Shown: positions 1 to 6,786, counted from the stretch's first letter. The stretch: 7,879 bases of DNA from an uncultured Wenzhouxiangella sp. (GCA_937876395.1 CALEIM010000144.1:1-7879); one strand, 5' to 3'. Translations and numbers: made by a program. The notes: generated by a model from the sequence alone, not told the origin.

Positions 1-1236
1 GCCGCCGCGCAACACCCACTGACTCACCATAAACTTGCCGTTGTACTCACCCACCGCACCAAGAGGGGGCCGGTAACCGGGGTAGGGTAAATAGGCGCTA
101 GATGTCCACTCCCAAACATCACCGAACAGCTGCTGCAATCCGGTCGCTCTACTTGTTGCGCAGCGTGGGTGCAGAGTGGGGGGGGCGAGAAAATGGCCGG
201 AAGACGGAGGGTGGGATTGGGCGGCCAGCTCCCATTCGTATTCTGTCGGCAGGCGCTTACCGGCCCAGCTGGCAAACGCGCTCGCTTCGAAGTAGTTTAA
301 ATGGCACACCGGCTCGCTGAGTGCTACCGGCAAGCGCCCCGCCAATGTGTAGGTGAACCATTGGCCGTCTCGATGCTGCCAATAGAGCGGGGCTTCCGCG
401 CGATTGCTTTGTACCCACGCCCACCCCTCGGATAACCAGTGACGCGGATCGCGATAACCGCCGTCTTCAATAAATGCCAGATACTCAGCGTTGATGACCG
501 GGCGGTTGGCGAGACGGAAGCCCTGCACAAAAGCCTTATGGCGCGGTTGTTCATTGTCGAACGCGAAGGCATCCCCGCCACTGCCGAACCAGGACTCTCC
601 CGCCGCAAAGCTGACCCAGCGCAGTGGCACAGGCGCCGTTGCCGTTTCCTGCGGTTCTGCCAATGCGGGAAATTGCGGATTGAAGGATAAGGCGTGCTTG
701 ATATCAGTGACGATCAACTCCTGGTGCTGTTGTTCGTGATTCAGGCCGAGCCTGAGCCGATTGGCCAGATGAAGCAAGTCGGCTTCCGGACAAGCGTCGA
801 TCAAGGTCAGAACAGCCTGGTCAATTTGATCGCGGTAGCGGCCAACGGTCGCGCAGTTCGGGCGCGAGATCAGGCTGCGTCGGGCGCGCGGATACTGGGC
901 GCCGATGCCGTGGTAGTAGGAGTTGAACAGGTAGCGATAGTCGGGGTCGATCGGCTGCCAGTCGGCTGCCAGGGCGTCGAGTACAAAGGTTTCGAAAAAC
1001 CAGCTGGTGTGGGCGCGGTGCCACTTGACCGGGCTGGTCAGAGGCATGGACTGAAGGTTCTGATCTTCCGGATCAAGGTCTTTGGCCAGGGCTTCCGTGG
1101 CCGCCCGAACGGCCTGGAAATCTGCAGCCAGCATGGCGCGCGTGATCGATTCCGCTTCCAGCCAATTGCAGACCGGAGGACGCGCTACCGCTGCAGGTAC
1201 CTTGCCGGTGATGCTGGCTGGAGGGGAGCTGGCCAT
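1..1236 (-). CDS. egtB: Ergothioneine biosynthesis sulfoxide synthase EgtB, C-terminus cut by window edge
   Basis: This frame stays open for 412 codons from the ATG at 1236 to base 1. The EgtB family uses a non-haem iron centre and O2 to join a cysteine-type thiol to hercynine (trimethylhistidine), the C-S bond step of ergothioneine synthesis. Residues 30-185 look like the DinB-like iron domain: KWHRAHTSWFFE carries H76, and LNHEQQHQEL carries H167 and H171, together the expected three-histidine iron site. Residues 205-412 are a formylglycine-generating-enzyme-like (C-type lectin) fold with GKRLPTEYEWELAA, FGDVWEWTSSAY and the VLRGG that normally precedes the last 30 or so residues. About that much is missing. 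The start lies 1 nt past the pilR-like stop codon with no clear Shine-Dalgarno, so translation is probably coupled. An EgtD-type methyltransferase gene would be expected further left. OvoA is the alternative: it has a similar front half plus a fused methyltransferase, which would lie outside the window. Four TTA codons and one AGA fall after codon 180. Confidence 0.88.
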   Translation of the reverse strand, partial: MASSPPASITGKVPAAVARPPVCNWLEAESITRAMLAADFQAVRAATEALAKDLDPEDQNLQSMPLTSPVKWHRAHTSWFFETFVLDALAADWQPIDPDYRYLFNSYYHGIGAQYPRARRSLISRPNCATVGRYRDQIDQAVLTLIDACPEADLLHLANRLRLGLNHEQQHQELIVTDIKHALSFNPQFPALAEPQETATAPVPLRWVSFAAGESWFGSGGDAFAFDNEQPRHKAFVQGFRLANRPVINAEYLAFIEDGGYRDPRHWLSEGWAWVQSNRAEAPLYWQHRDGQWFTYTLAGRLPVALSEPVCHLNYFEASAFASWAGKRLPTEYEWELAAQSHPPSSGHFLAPPTLHPRCATSRATGLQQLFGDVWEWTSSAYLPYPGYRPPLGAVGEYNGKFMVSQWVLRGG

Positions 1237-1237
1237 G

Positions 1238-2689
1238 TCAGTCGATGTCGTATTTCTTGAGTTTGTACCTGAGCGAACGGAAGGAAATGCCGAGCTGGCG
1301 CGCGGCTTCGGTCTTGTTGTACTTGGCCTCGATCAGGGCTTTTTCCAGGATTCGCCGCTCGATCGCTTCCATGTGATCATCCAGGTTGTGATCCTCGGAC
1401 GGACTGATGTCGTCGCTGCCGCCTTCGAGCACCGACTGGTCGATGCTCAAGTCTTCAGCAGTGATCTCCACGTCCTCGCTGAGGGTGATCGCGCGCTGCA
1501 GAATGTTGACCAATTCGCGAACGTTGCCGGAAAATGAATGGTTTTGCAGGGCATCCATGGCCGCCATGTTGAGCCTGTGTGGCGCTTCGCCCCACTGCTC
1601 GCCAATGACGGACAGGAAGTGTTCGGCCAGCAGGCGAATGTCGCCGCGTCGATCGCGCAGCGAGGGCATCGGCAGCTCGATGACGTTGAGGCGGTAATAG
1701 AGGTCGTTTCGGAAACCACCGGATTCAACCAGCGGCTTGAGAGCCTTGTGGGTGGCCGAAAGAATGCGCACGTCGATCCGGATTTCCTCGCGTCCACCGA
1801 TCGGGCGCACGGATTTTTCCTGGATTACGCGCAGCAGCTTGACCTGCATGTTGAGCGGCAGGTCCGCGACTTCATCAAGAAACAGGGTGCCGCCGTTGGC
1901 CGCTTGAAACAGGCCTTGCTTGTCGGCATCGGCGCCGGTAAAGCTGCCGCGCATATGGCCGAAGAACTCGCTTTCCATCAGCTCGGTCGGAATCGCGCCA
2001 CAGTTGACGGCCACGAAGGGCAGTTCGGCGCGCGGACCAAGATCGTGAATCAGCTGGGCGGCCAGTTCCTTGCCGGTGCCGGATTCGCCGCTGATCAGTA
2101 CAGGCGCCTGGCTGCGGGCCAGCTTGCTGATCGTCTGGCGCACCCGGTCCATGGCCGGCGAGCGGCCGACCAGGCGCTGATGCAGCAGGCTTTCGCCGTG
2201 CGGTGTGCCGGCTGAAATCGGCGCTGACGGTTCCGTTGCAGCTGCTGGTGTCGCATCGCTGCCGGTTGCAGGCGGGGTCGCCGGTGGAGCGCTGGTACCC
2301 GCTTTTTCTTCATCATCCTGGCGTAATTTAAGTGCGGTGCGCACCATATTGCGCAGCACGCCCAGATCGACCGGTTTTGAGACGAAGTCGAAGGCGCCGT
2401 ATTTGAGCGCCGTGACCGCATCATCGACCTTGCCATAAGCGGTGATCATGGCCACCGGCAGATGTGGATAGTCGCGGGCGATCTCCTTGATCAGGCTCAG
2501 GCCATTGCCGTCGGGCAGCCGCATATCGGTCAGGCAGAACGCATAATCCGTGCCGTTGGCCAGCAGGCGGCGGGCGGTTGCCAGATCTTCGGCGGTGTCG
2601 ACTTTCAGACCCATTCGGCTCAGGGTCATGTCAAGCAGCTCTCGCAGATCGGGTTCGTCGTCGACTACCAGGGCACGCGCTTCGGTCAT
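1238..2689 (-). CDS. pilR: Sigma-54-dependent response regulator, PilR-like
   Basis: This 483-residue, NtrC-type activator binds DNA and uses ATP hydrolysis to open promoters held by RpoN. The receiver domain (about 5-120) has the acidic pair D10/D11, phospho-acceptor D55 in LTDMRLPD, T83 and K105. A Pro/Ala/Thr-rich linker fills about 130-165. The AAA+ domain (about 172-405) has Walker A GESGTGKE (201-208), the sigma-54 contact loop GSFTGA (248-253), Walker B GGTLFLDEV (266-274), the arginine-finger region FRNDLYYRLNV and GNVRELVN. A Fis-type helix-turn-helix ends the protein (NKTEAARQLGISFRSLRYKL, 459-478). This ending and the PilS-like kinase upstream point to PilR rather than NtrC or other relatives. 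The start is supported by GAGGAA at 2698-2693, close ahead of the ATG. The gap from pilS is 28 bp. In known systems PilR drives the pilA pilin gene; no pilin gene is in this window, so the target here is inferred. Confidence 0.88.
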   Translation of the reverse strand: MTEARALVVDDEPDLRELLDMTLSRMGLKVDTAEDLATARRLLANGTDYAFCLTDMRLPDGNGLSLIKEIARDYPHLPVAMITAYGKVDDAVTALKYGAFDFVSKPVDLGVLRNMVRTALKLRQDDEEKAGTSAPPATPPATGSDATPAAATEPSAPISAGTPHGESLLHQRLVGRSPAMDRVRQTISKLARSQAPVLISGESGTGKELAAQLIHDLGPRAELPFVAVNCGAIPTELMESEFFGHMRGSFTGADADKQGLFQAANGGTLFLDEVADLPLNMQVKLLRVIQEKSVRPIGGREEIRIDVRILSATHKALKPLVESGGFRNDLYYRLNVIELPMPSLRDRRGDIRLLAEHFLSVIGEQWGEAPHRLNMAAMDALQNHSFSGNVRELVNILQRAITLSEDVEITAEDLSIDQSVLEGGSDDISPSEDHNLDDHMEAIERRILEKALIEAKYNKTEAARQLGISFRSLRYKLKKYDID

Positions 2690-2717
2690 CAGTTCCTCGG
2701 AGTTTTTGTTCGTCTAT

Positions 2718-4406
2718 CTAGCGGGCGGCCAGGGTCAGCTTGCTTGCCTGACGCTCGTGGAGTGCGCCCAGCATGCCCGACGTCGATTCCGGACGCCGCA
2801 GCAGGAGGCGGAAGCAGGCGCCACGGTTGGGCACCTGGACGTACTCCAGCGCCGCCTGATTGGCATCACAAAGCTGACGCGCAAGATACAGGCCCAGGCC
2901 GGAACCCTGCTTGTGGGTGGTAAAAAACGGCTCAAACACCTGGGCGCGTTTCTCCAGCGGGATGCCCGGCCCATTATCGATGATATCAAGGGCGATTTCG
3001 CGATGCCCCCGGATCGGGCTGATGCGCAGCGTGACGGCCACCGCCGAGCCGTCCTCGGGTCGGGCATGCTTGAGGGCGTTCTCCATCAGGTTCCAGACCG
3101 CCTGGGTCAGTTGGCTGGCATCAATCAGGACCATGATCGAAGCCGATGGGATTTCCAGCTTGAGGTGGTTCGAGTCCAGCTTGTGATAGCGGCGAAAATC
3201 GTCGGCCAGCTTGCGAATCCAGCTAATCAGATTGACCGACTCGATGCGTGCCCGCTCACGACGTGACAGTTTGAGCACATTTTCGACGATGTCGTTCATC
3301 CGGGTCGAATGGTTGAGCATCATGTCGACCAGTTTGCGATCGGCTTTGGGTAGATCTTCCGACTCGTTGAGCAGCTGGGCGGCGTGGCTGAGCGCGCCGA
3401 GCGGATTGCGAATTTCATGAGCGATGCTGGCCGACAGCCGGGCCAGTGAGGCCTGGGCCAGGTCGCGGGCGCGCCGGCTGACCACCGAGGTGTCTTCCAG
3501 AAAAATCAGGGTGGCCTCAGAGTCATCAACGCCCGGCATACTGTGCATGTTGGGTACGACGGCGGCCTGGGTGGACTGGAGTAGCAGTGCTTCGTCTTCG
3601 GCCTTGCCGGTCTTGCGCCAGCGCTCAAGCCGTTCGGCCAGCGGCGGGGCGATGGTGCGCAGATTGCGCTCGCTGACCGGCGGGTTGCCGAGCAGGTACC
3701 AGGCGGCCTCGTTCATTTGGCGAATGCGCTCCTGGGAATCAACCACCATCACACCCGAACGCAGTCGGTGAATGATCAGCTCGTTGATGTGGCCGAGGTT
3801 GGCCAGATCAAGGCCGCGGCGTTCGGCGAGCAGCTTGTATTCCCGGCCCCAGCGGCCCAGCAGCGCCGAGCCGATGGCGATTCCGAACGCAGCCACTCCG
3901 TACAGGGCGGCCTGGAATAGACTTCCTGCGCCGGGGGCGCCATGCCGCGCCAACCAGGCATCGGCGAGCAGTCCGAGCGTCACGATGGCGGCAAACAGCA
4001 GCGCCGTGCGCAGGTCAAGGATCAGCCCGGCGATGCCAACGGCAAACAGCAGCAGAATGACCAGGGCACTTTCAATGCCGCCAAAGGCGTGCAGGATCAT
4101 GCCGACCAGGATGATGTCGGTGGCCAACGAAAAAGAGGCCAACTCGGCCACCGGAATGATTCGGCGCAGATGAAAAGCAACAAAGATCAGGGCGCCGCCC
4201 AGGTAGGTCAGGGCAGCGGCCTGGGCCAGAAACAGGCGATAGCCGGGCATGATTTCGTCGCCGGCAAACTGAAATACCGCGATCACCGCGGCCAGCGCGA
4301 CGGCCAGGCGAAATGCATTGAGGTAGTGCAGCGCTCGCGACACCACCTCTTCATCGGCAACCAGGGTTCCGAAGGTCTTCAACTCATGCTCCCCGTACTC
4401 CTGCAT
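2718..4406 (-). CDS. pilS: Membrane sensor histidine kinase, PilS-like
   Basis: This 562-residue kinase should phosphorylate the regulator encoded just downstream. About six hydrophobic segments occupy residues 31-185 (near 31-50, 57-79, 87-107, 113-131, 135-152 and 163-184) with only short loops, the layout of PilS, which senses signals within the inner membrane. A PAS-like region follows at about 205-308. The H-box SIAHEIRNPLGALSHAAQLL gives phospho-acceptor H330. The ATPase part has N-box N443 (WNLMENALKH), G1 DNGPGIP (477-483), FEPFFTT (491-497) and G2 GSGLGL (501-506). About 25 residues of low-complexity tail follow the last strand. The ATG at 4406 has no visible Shine-Dalgarno. A TTG at codon 9 (4382-4380) has GGGGAG six bases ahead and may be the true start. 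The family call is firm; the PilS name rests on the six-helix front, the H-box wording and the PilR-like partner. Confidence 0.87.
   Translation of the reverse strand: MQEYGEHELKTFGTLVADEEVVSRALHYLNAFRLAVALAAVIAVFQFAGDEIMPGYRLFLAQAAALTYLGGALIFVAFHLRRIIPVAELASFSLATDIILVGMILHAFGGIESALVILLLFAVGIAGLILDLRTALLFAAIVTLGLLADAWLARHGAPGAGSLFQAALYGVAAFGIAIGSALLGRWGREYKLLAERRGLDLANLGHINELIIHRLRSGVMVVDSQERIRQMNEAAWYLLGNPPVSERNLRTIAPPLAERLERWRKTGKAEDEALLLQSTQAAVVPNMHSMPGVDDSEATLIFLEDTSVVSRRARDLAQASLARLSASIAHEIRNPLGALSHAAQLLNESEDLPKADRKLVDMMLNHSTRMNDIVENVLKLSRRERARIESVNLISWIRKLADDFRRYHKLDSNHLKLEIPSASIMVLIDASQLTQAVWNLMENALKHARPEDGSAVAVTLRISPIRGHREIALDIIDNGPGIPLEKRAQVFEPFFTTHKQGSGLGLYLARQLCDANQAALEYVQVPNRGACFRLLLRRPESTSGMLGALHERQASKLTLAAR
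4380..4394 (-). promoter_or_regulatory. Possible true translation start of pilS: GGGGAG plus TTG
   Basis: On the minus strand GGGGAG (4394-4389) lies six bases ahead of an in-frame TTG (4382-4380), which is codon 9 of the long reading. The ATG at 4406 lacks such a site. An ATG at 4387 between them opens only a two-codon frame (ATG AGT TGA) that overlaps the TTG. Starting at TTG removes eight polar residues and leaves all predicted membrane segments intact. Confidence 0.4.
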
Positions 4407-4519
4407 GATGTGCGATTTTCGTAACCCGCCAATAGCGCTGAAATGGCGTCAGAAGCTGCGGCGGAATACGGTAGAATATGCCGTACTCAAGGGGCCTGCA
4501 ACAGGTCCTTTACTCCACA

Positions 4520-4546
4520 AGTATAAGCGATCAATCGATTTGATAA
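4520..4546 (-). promoter_or_regulatory. Weak candidate promoter for the pilS-pilR-egtB block
   Basis: On the minus strand TATACT (4525-4520, 5 of 6 to the -10 consensus) is preceded by TTATCA (4546-4541, 4 of 6 to the -35 consensus) with a short 15-bp spacer. It overlaps the candidate sucC promoter head-on. A second, weaker option is TTGCAG (4501-4496) with TATTCT (4478-4473) at 17 bp, which sits over the dyads. Neither is strong. Confidence 0.2.
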
Positions 4547-4568
4547 TGAGCTGTTGTTGATCCAGAAT
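4540..4568 (+). promoter_or_regulatory. Candidate sigma-70 promoter for sucCD
   Basis: TTGATA (4540-4545, 5 of 6 to the -35 consensus) and CAGAAT (4563-4568, 4 of 6 to the -10 consensus) are 17 bp apart. The spacing is ideal but the -10 match is modest. Transcription would start near 4575 and give a leader of about 87 nt. This is inferred from consensus matching only. Confidence 0.35.
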
Positions 4569-4661
4569 ACGCCGGTTCCGGCACCGCCCCGCTGTGCGGC
4601 TGGTGAGCTCGGACTGTTTTTTCGGATATTCCCATCCATCCATTGACCAACGGATTCAAGC

Positions 4662-5825
4662 ATGAATTTTCACGAGTATCAGGCCAAGGAGCTGTTCGAG
4701 CAATACGGCATTCCCGTGCCGCGCGGAGAGCTGGCAAGGACCGCCGATGAGGCCGTGGCGGCTGCCGAGAAAGTCGGCGGTCGCGAATGGGTCATCAAGG
4801 CCCAGGTGCACGCTGGCGGCCGCGGCAAGGCTGGCGGCGTCAAGCTGGTGTCCAGTCTCGACGAGGTTTACCGCGTTGCCGAAGGCATGCTGGGCATGCA
4901 CATCGAAACATATCAGACCGCCGGACGGGCGCTGCCGGTCAACTCGGTGCTGGTGGCTGAGGCAACCGACATCAAGCAGGAGCTCTACCTGGGCGCGCTG
5001 GTGGATCGGGCCGCCAAGTCGGTGGTGTTCATGGGCTCGGCCGCCGGCGGTGTCGATATCGAGCAGGTCGCCGCCGAAACGCCTGACCAGATCATCACCA
5101 CCGCCGTTGATGCCGCCGCCGGCTTCATGCCCTACCAGGCACGCCACCTTGGCTATCGCATGGGGCTCAACTCCGCGCAGGTCAAGCAGCTGGTCAAGAT
5201 CATGGGTGCGCTCTATCGCCTGTTCATGGAAAAGGACATCGGCCTGATCGAGGTCAATCCGCTGATCATCGACGGCCAGGGCAATCTCAGCGCACTCGAT
5301 GCCAAGCTCAATGCCGACGAAAACGCCCTGTTCCGCCACCCTGAAATTGCTGCGATGCGCGACGAGTCGCAGGAAGATCCGACCGAGCTGGCAGCCAGCA
5401 AGCATGATCTCAACTACGTCACGCTCGACGGCAATATCGCTTGCATGGTCAACGGCGCAGGCCTGGCCATGGCCACCATGGATGTGGTCAAGCTGGCTGG
5501 CGGCGAGCCGGCCAATTTTCTCGACGTTGGCGGCGGCACTGATGCCGAGCGTGTCAAGGAAGCCTTCAAGCTGATATTGGCCGGCGACAACGTCAAGGCC
5601 ATCCTGGTCAATATCTTCGGCGGCATCGTACGATGTGATCTGATCGCCGAGGGCATCATCAGCGCAGTGCAGGATATTGATCTTCACGTGCCGCTGGTGG
5701 TTCGCCTGGAAGGCACCAATGTGGACAAGGGCAAGGCGCTGCTGGCCAGCAGCGGCTTTGACATCATCCCTGCCGACGATCTTTATGACGGAGCGCGCAA
5801 GGCCGTCGAAGCGGCCCGCGCCTGA
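4662..5825 (+). CDS. sucC: Succinyl-CoA synthetase (ADP-forming), beta subunit
   Basis: With SucD this cytoplasmic enzyme converts succinyl-CoA, ADP and phosphate to succinate, ATP and CoA in the TCA cycle. The 387 residues match the usual length (about 388) and are collinear with the E. coli protein from the first residues (MNFHEYQAKELFEQYGIPVP). The N-terminal ATP-grasp domain shows QVHAGGRGKAGGVK (48-61), VNQ-like PVNSVLVAEATD, ELYLGALVDR, and the metal-binding pair N199 (IEVNP) and D213 (LDAK). The C-terminal ligase domain shows NYVTLDGNIACMVNGAGLAM, GGEPANFLDVGGG and NIFGGIVRCD (317-326). Alignment with the family from the first residues supports the ATG at 4662; the ribosome site ahead is weak (GGA, seven bases upstream). 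sucD follows after 12 bp. No sucAB or sdh genes lie beside it, so it appears to have its own promoter. Confidence 0.98.
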   Translation: MNFHEYQAKELFEQYGIPVPRGELARTADEAVAAAEKVGGREWVIKAQVHAGGRGKAGGVKLVSSLDEVYRVAEGMLGMHIETYQTAGRALPVNSVLVAEATDIKQELYLGALVDRAAKSVVFMGSAAGGVDIEQVAAETPDQIITTAVDAAAGFMPYQARHLGYRMGLNSAQVKQLVKIMGALYRLFMEKDIGLIEVNPLIIDGQGNLSALDAKLNADENALFRHPEIAAMRDESQEDPTELAASKHDLNYVTLDGNIACMVNGAGLAMATMDVVKLAGGEPANFLDVGGGTDAERVKEAFKLILAGDNVKAILVNIFGGIVRCDLIAEGIISAVQDIDLHVPLVVRLEGTNVDKGKALLASSGFDIIPADDLYDGARKAVEAARA

Positions 5826-5837
5826 AGGAATCATCCA

Positions 5838-6710
5838 ATGAGTGTATTGATTGACAAGAATACCCGGGTCATCTGCCAGGGCATTACCGGCAGCCAGGGC
5901 AGCTTTCATTCCGAGCAGGCCATCGCCTACGGAACGCGCATGGTTGGCGGGGTAACGCCGGGCAAAGGCGGCCAGGAGCACCTTGGTTTGCCGGTGTTCA
6001 ACACGGTTGACGAGGCAGTCGAGGAAACCGGTGCCGATGCCTCGATGATTTTCGTCCCGCCGCCGTTTGCGGCTGATGCCATCCTTGAAGCCGCCGAAGC
6101 GGGCGTGCGCGTGATTGTGTGCATCACCGAAGGCATTCCGGTGCTCGACATGCTGCGCGTCAAGGCGGCCCTGAACAGTTACGACGACGTCAGCCTGATC
6201 GGCCCCAACTGTCCGGGCATCATTACGCCTGACGAGTGCAAGATTGGCATCATGCCCGGTCAGATTCACAAGAAGGGCTCGGTTGGTGTGGTGTCGCGTT
6301 CAGGCACGCTGACCTATGAAACTGTCCTGCAGACGACCCAGGTCGGCCTCGGCCAGTCGAGCTGCATCGGCATCGGCGGAGACCCGATCCACGGCCTGAA
6401 CTTCATCGATTGTCTGGCGCTTTTCGAGGAGGATCCGGAAACCGAGGGCATCATCATGGTCGGCGAAATTGGCGGTTCGGCCGAAGAAGAGGCCGCCGAG
6501 TACATTGCCGATCACATCAGCAAGCCTGTGGTTGCCTATATCGCCGGCGTCACCGCGCCAGCGGGCAAGCGCATGGGCCATGCCGGCGCCATCATTGCCG
6601 GCGGTCAGGGCACGGCCGAGGCCAAGTACGAAGCCCTTGAAGAGGCTGGTGTGACCACCGTTCGCTCACCCACCGAACTGGGCGAAGCGATTGCCGGGCG
6701 CCTGAAATAG
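5838..6710 (+). CDS. sucD: Succinyl-CoA synthetase, alpha subunit
   Basis: This is the subunit that binds CoA and carries the phosphohistidine intermediate of succinyl-CoA synthetase. Its 290 residues match the family length (E. coli about 289). The Rossmann-type CoA-binding domain begins with CQGITGSQGSFHSEQAIAYG, including GSQG at 18-21, and continues with GGVTPGKGG. The ligase domain contains LIGPNCPGIITP, VVSRSGTLTYE, GIGGDPIHGLNF, the glutamate of MVGEIGG (E210) and the active-site histidine H248 in KRMGHAGAIIAGG. AAGGA at 5825-5829 overlaps the sucC stop codon and lies eight bases before the ATG, so the two subunits are probably translated in step. The gene ends at TAG 6710, and that stop codon sits in the loop of a small perfect hairpin. 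Confidence 0.98.
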   Translation: MSVLIDKNTRVICQGITGSQGSFHSEQAIAYGTRMVGGVTPGKGGQEHLGLPVFNTVDEAVEETGADASMIFVPPPFAADAILEAAEAGVRVIVCITEGIPVLDMLRVKAALNSYDDVSLIGPNCPGIITPDECKIGIMPGQIHKKGSVGVVSRSGTLTYETVLQTTQVGLGQSSCIGIGGDPIHGLNFIDCLALFEEDPETEGIIMVGEIGGSAEEEAAEYIADHISKPVVAYIAGVTAPAGKRMGHAGAIIAGGQGTAEAKYEALEEAGVTTVRSPTELGEAIAGRLK

Positions 6711-6717
6711 CAGGCGC
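6698..6717 (+). repeat. Small hairpin spanning the sucD stop codon
   Basis: GCGCCTG (6698-6704) and CAGGCGC (6711-6717) are perfect 7-bp inverted arms. The 6-nt loop AAATAG holds the sucD stop codon. The right arm overlaps another possible stem, GCGCA (6714-6718) with TGCGC (6726-6730), so the two cannot form fully at once. Confidence 0.6.
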
Positions 6718-6728
6718 ATCAAACCTGC

Positions 6729-6786
6729 GCGGGCAGGCTTCAGGAATGGGCCATCCCGGCATGGCCCGATCCTGAAGCCCGTCCGC
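6729..6786 (+). terminator. Long imperfect hairpin between sucD and nadE, possible terminator or processing element
   Basis: The 58-nt dyad has a 6-nt loop (CCCGGC, 6755-6760). From the loop outward it pairs GGGCCAT with ATGGCCC (7 bp), one T-G wobble and one A-A mismatch, then GGCTTCAGGA (6736-6745) with TCCTGAAGCC (6770-6779) (10 bp). After one A-C mismatch, GCGGGC (6729-6734) pairs with GTCCGC (6781-6786) with one G-T wobble. Only TTT follows at 6787-6789, then CCCGCC, so the T tract of a classic intrinsic terminator is poor. It may be a weak or Rho-assisted terminator, a stabiliser of the sucCD 3' end, or a dispersed palindromic repeat. The structure is seen; the role is inferred. Confidence 0.55.

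Larger units (their letters stand above)
4407..4661. other. Divergent intergenic region between pilS and sucC
   Basis: These 255 bp separate the two divergent gene blocks and should hold both promoters. I see no convincing gene in it. It contains an interrupted dyad, GAATACGG (4464-4471) with CCGTACTC (4481-4488), one mismatched pair and a 9-nt spacer. It also contains an imperfect hairpin formed by AAGGGGCCTG (4489-4498) and CAGGTCCTT (4502-4510). An AT-rich stretch covers about 4519-4568. Near sucC there are two small GC hairpins (4571-4582, GCCGG-TT-CCGGC; 4589-4599, CCGC-TGT-GCGG) and a T6 tract at 4617-4622. Confidence 0.7.

Noticed and set aside
694..2215. Several plus-strand open frames opposite egtB and pilR
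   Set aside because: Both minus-strand genes show full domain series with correct active-site residues; the plus-strand products have no family features.
2430..2447. GSFTGA instead of GAFTGA in the sigma-54 contact loop
   Set aside because: The essential FTGA core is intact, and I recall GSFTGA as the usual form in PilR proteins, so it is not a defect.
3942..4424. Plus-strand open frame opposite the pilS membrane region
   Set aside because: The highly polar Gln/Asp/Lys-rich product is what the reverse complement of a hydrophobic membrane region gives.
4589..4622. GC hairpin followed by T6 upstream of sucC as an attenuator or terminator
   Set aside because: The 4-bp stem ends 17 nt before the T tract, and no stem abuts the tract, so it does not meet the form of an intrinsic terminator.
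4633..4643. CATC-type tetranucleotide repeat just before sucC
   Set aside because: Fewer than three full units; too short to suggest a phase-variable tract.
4656..6269. Minus-strand open frame of 537 codons covering sucC and the start of sucD
   Set aside because: It lies antisense to two textbook genes. The product has no recognisable domain, is rich in His, Asp and Gly as expected of a reverse-strand shadow in GC-rich codons, and crosses the sucC/sucD junction.
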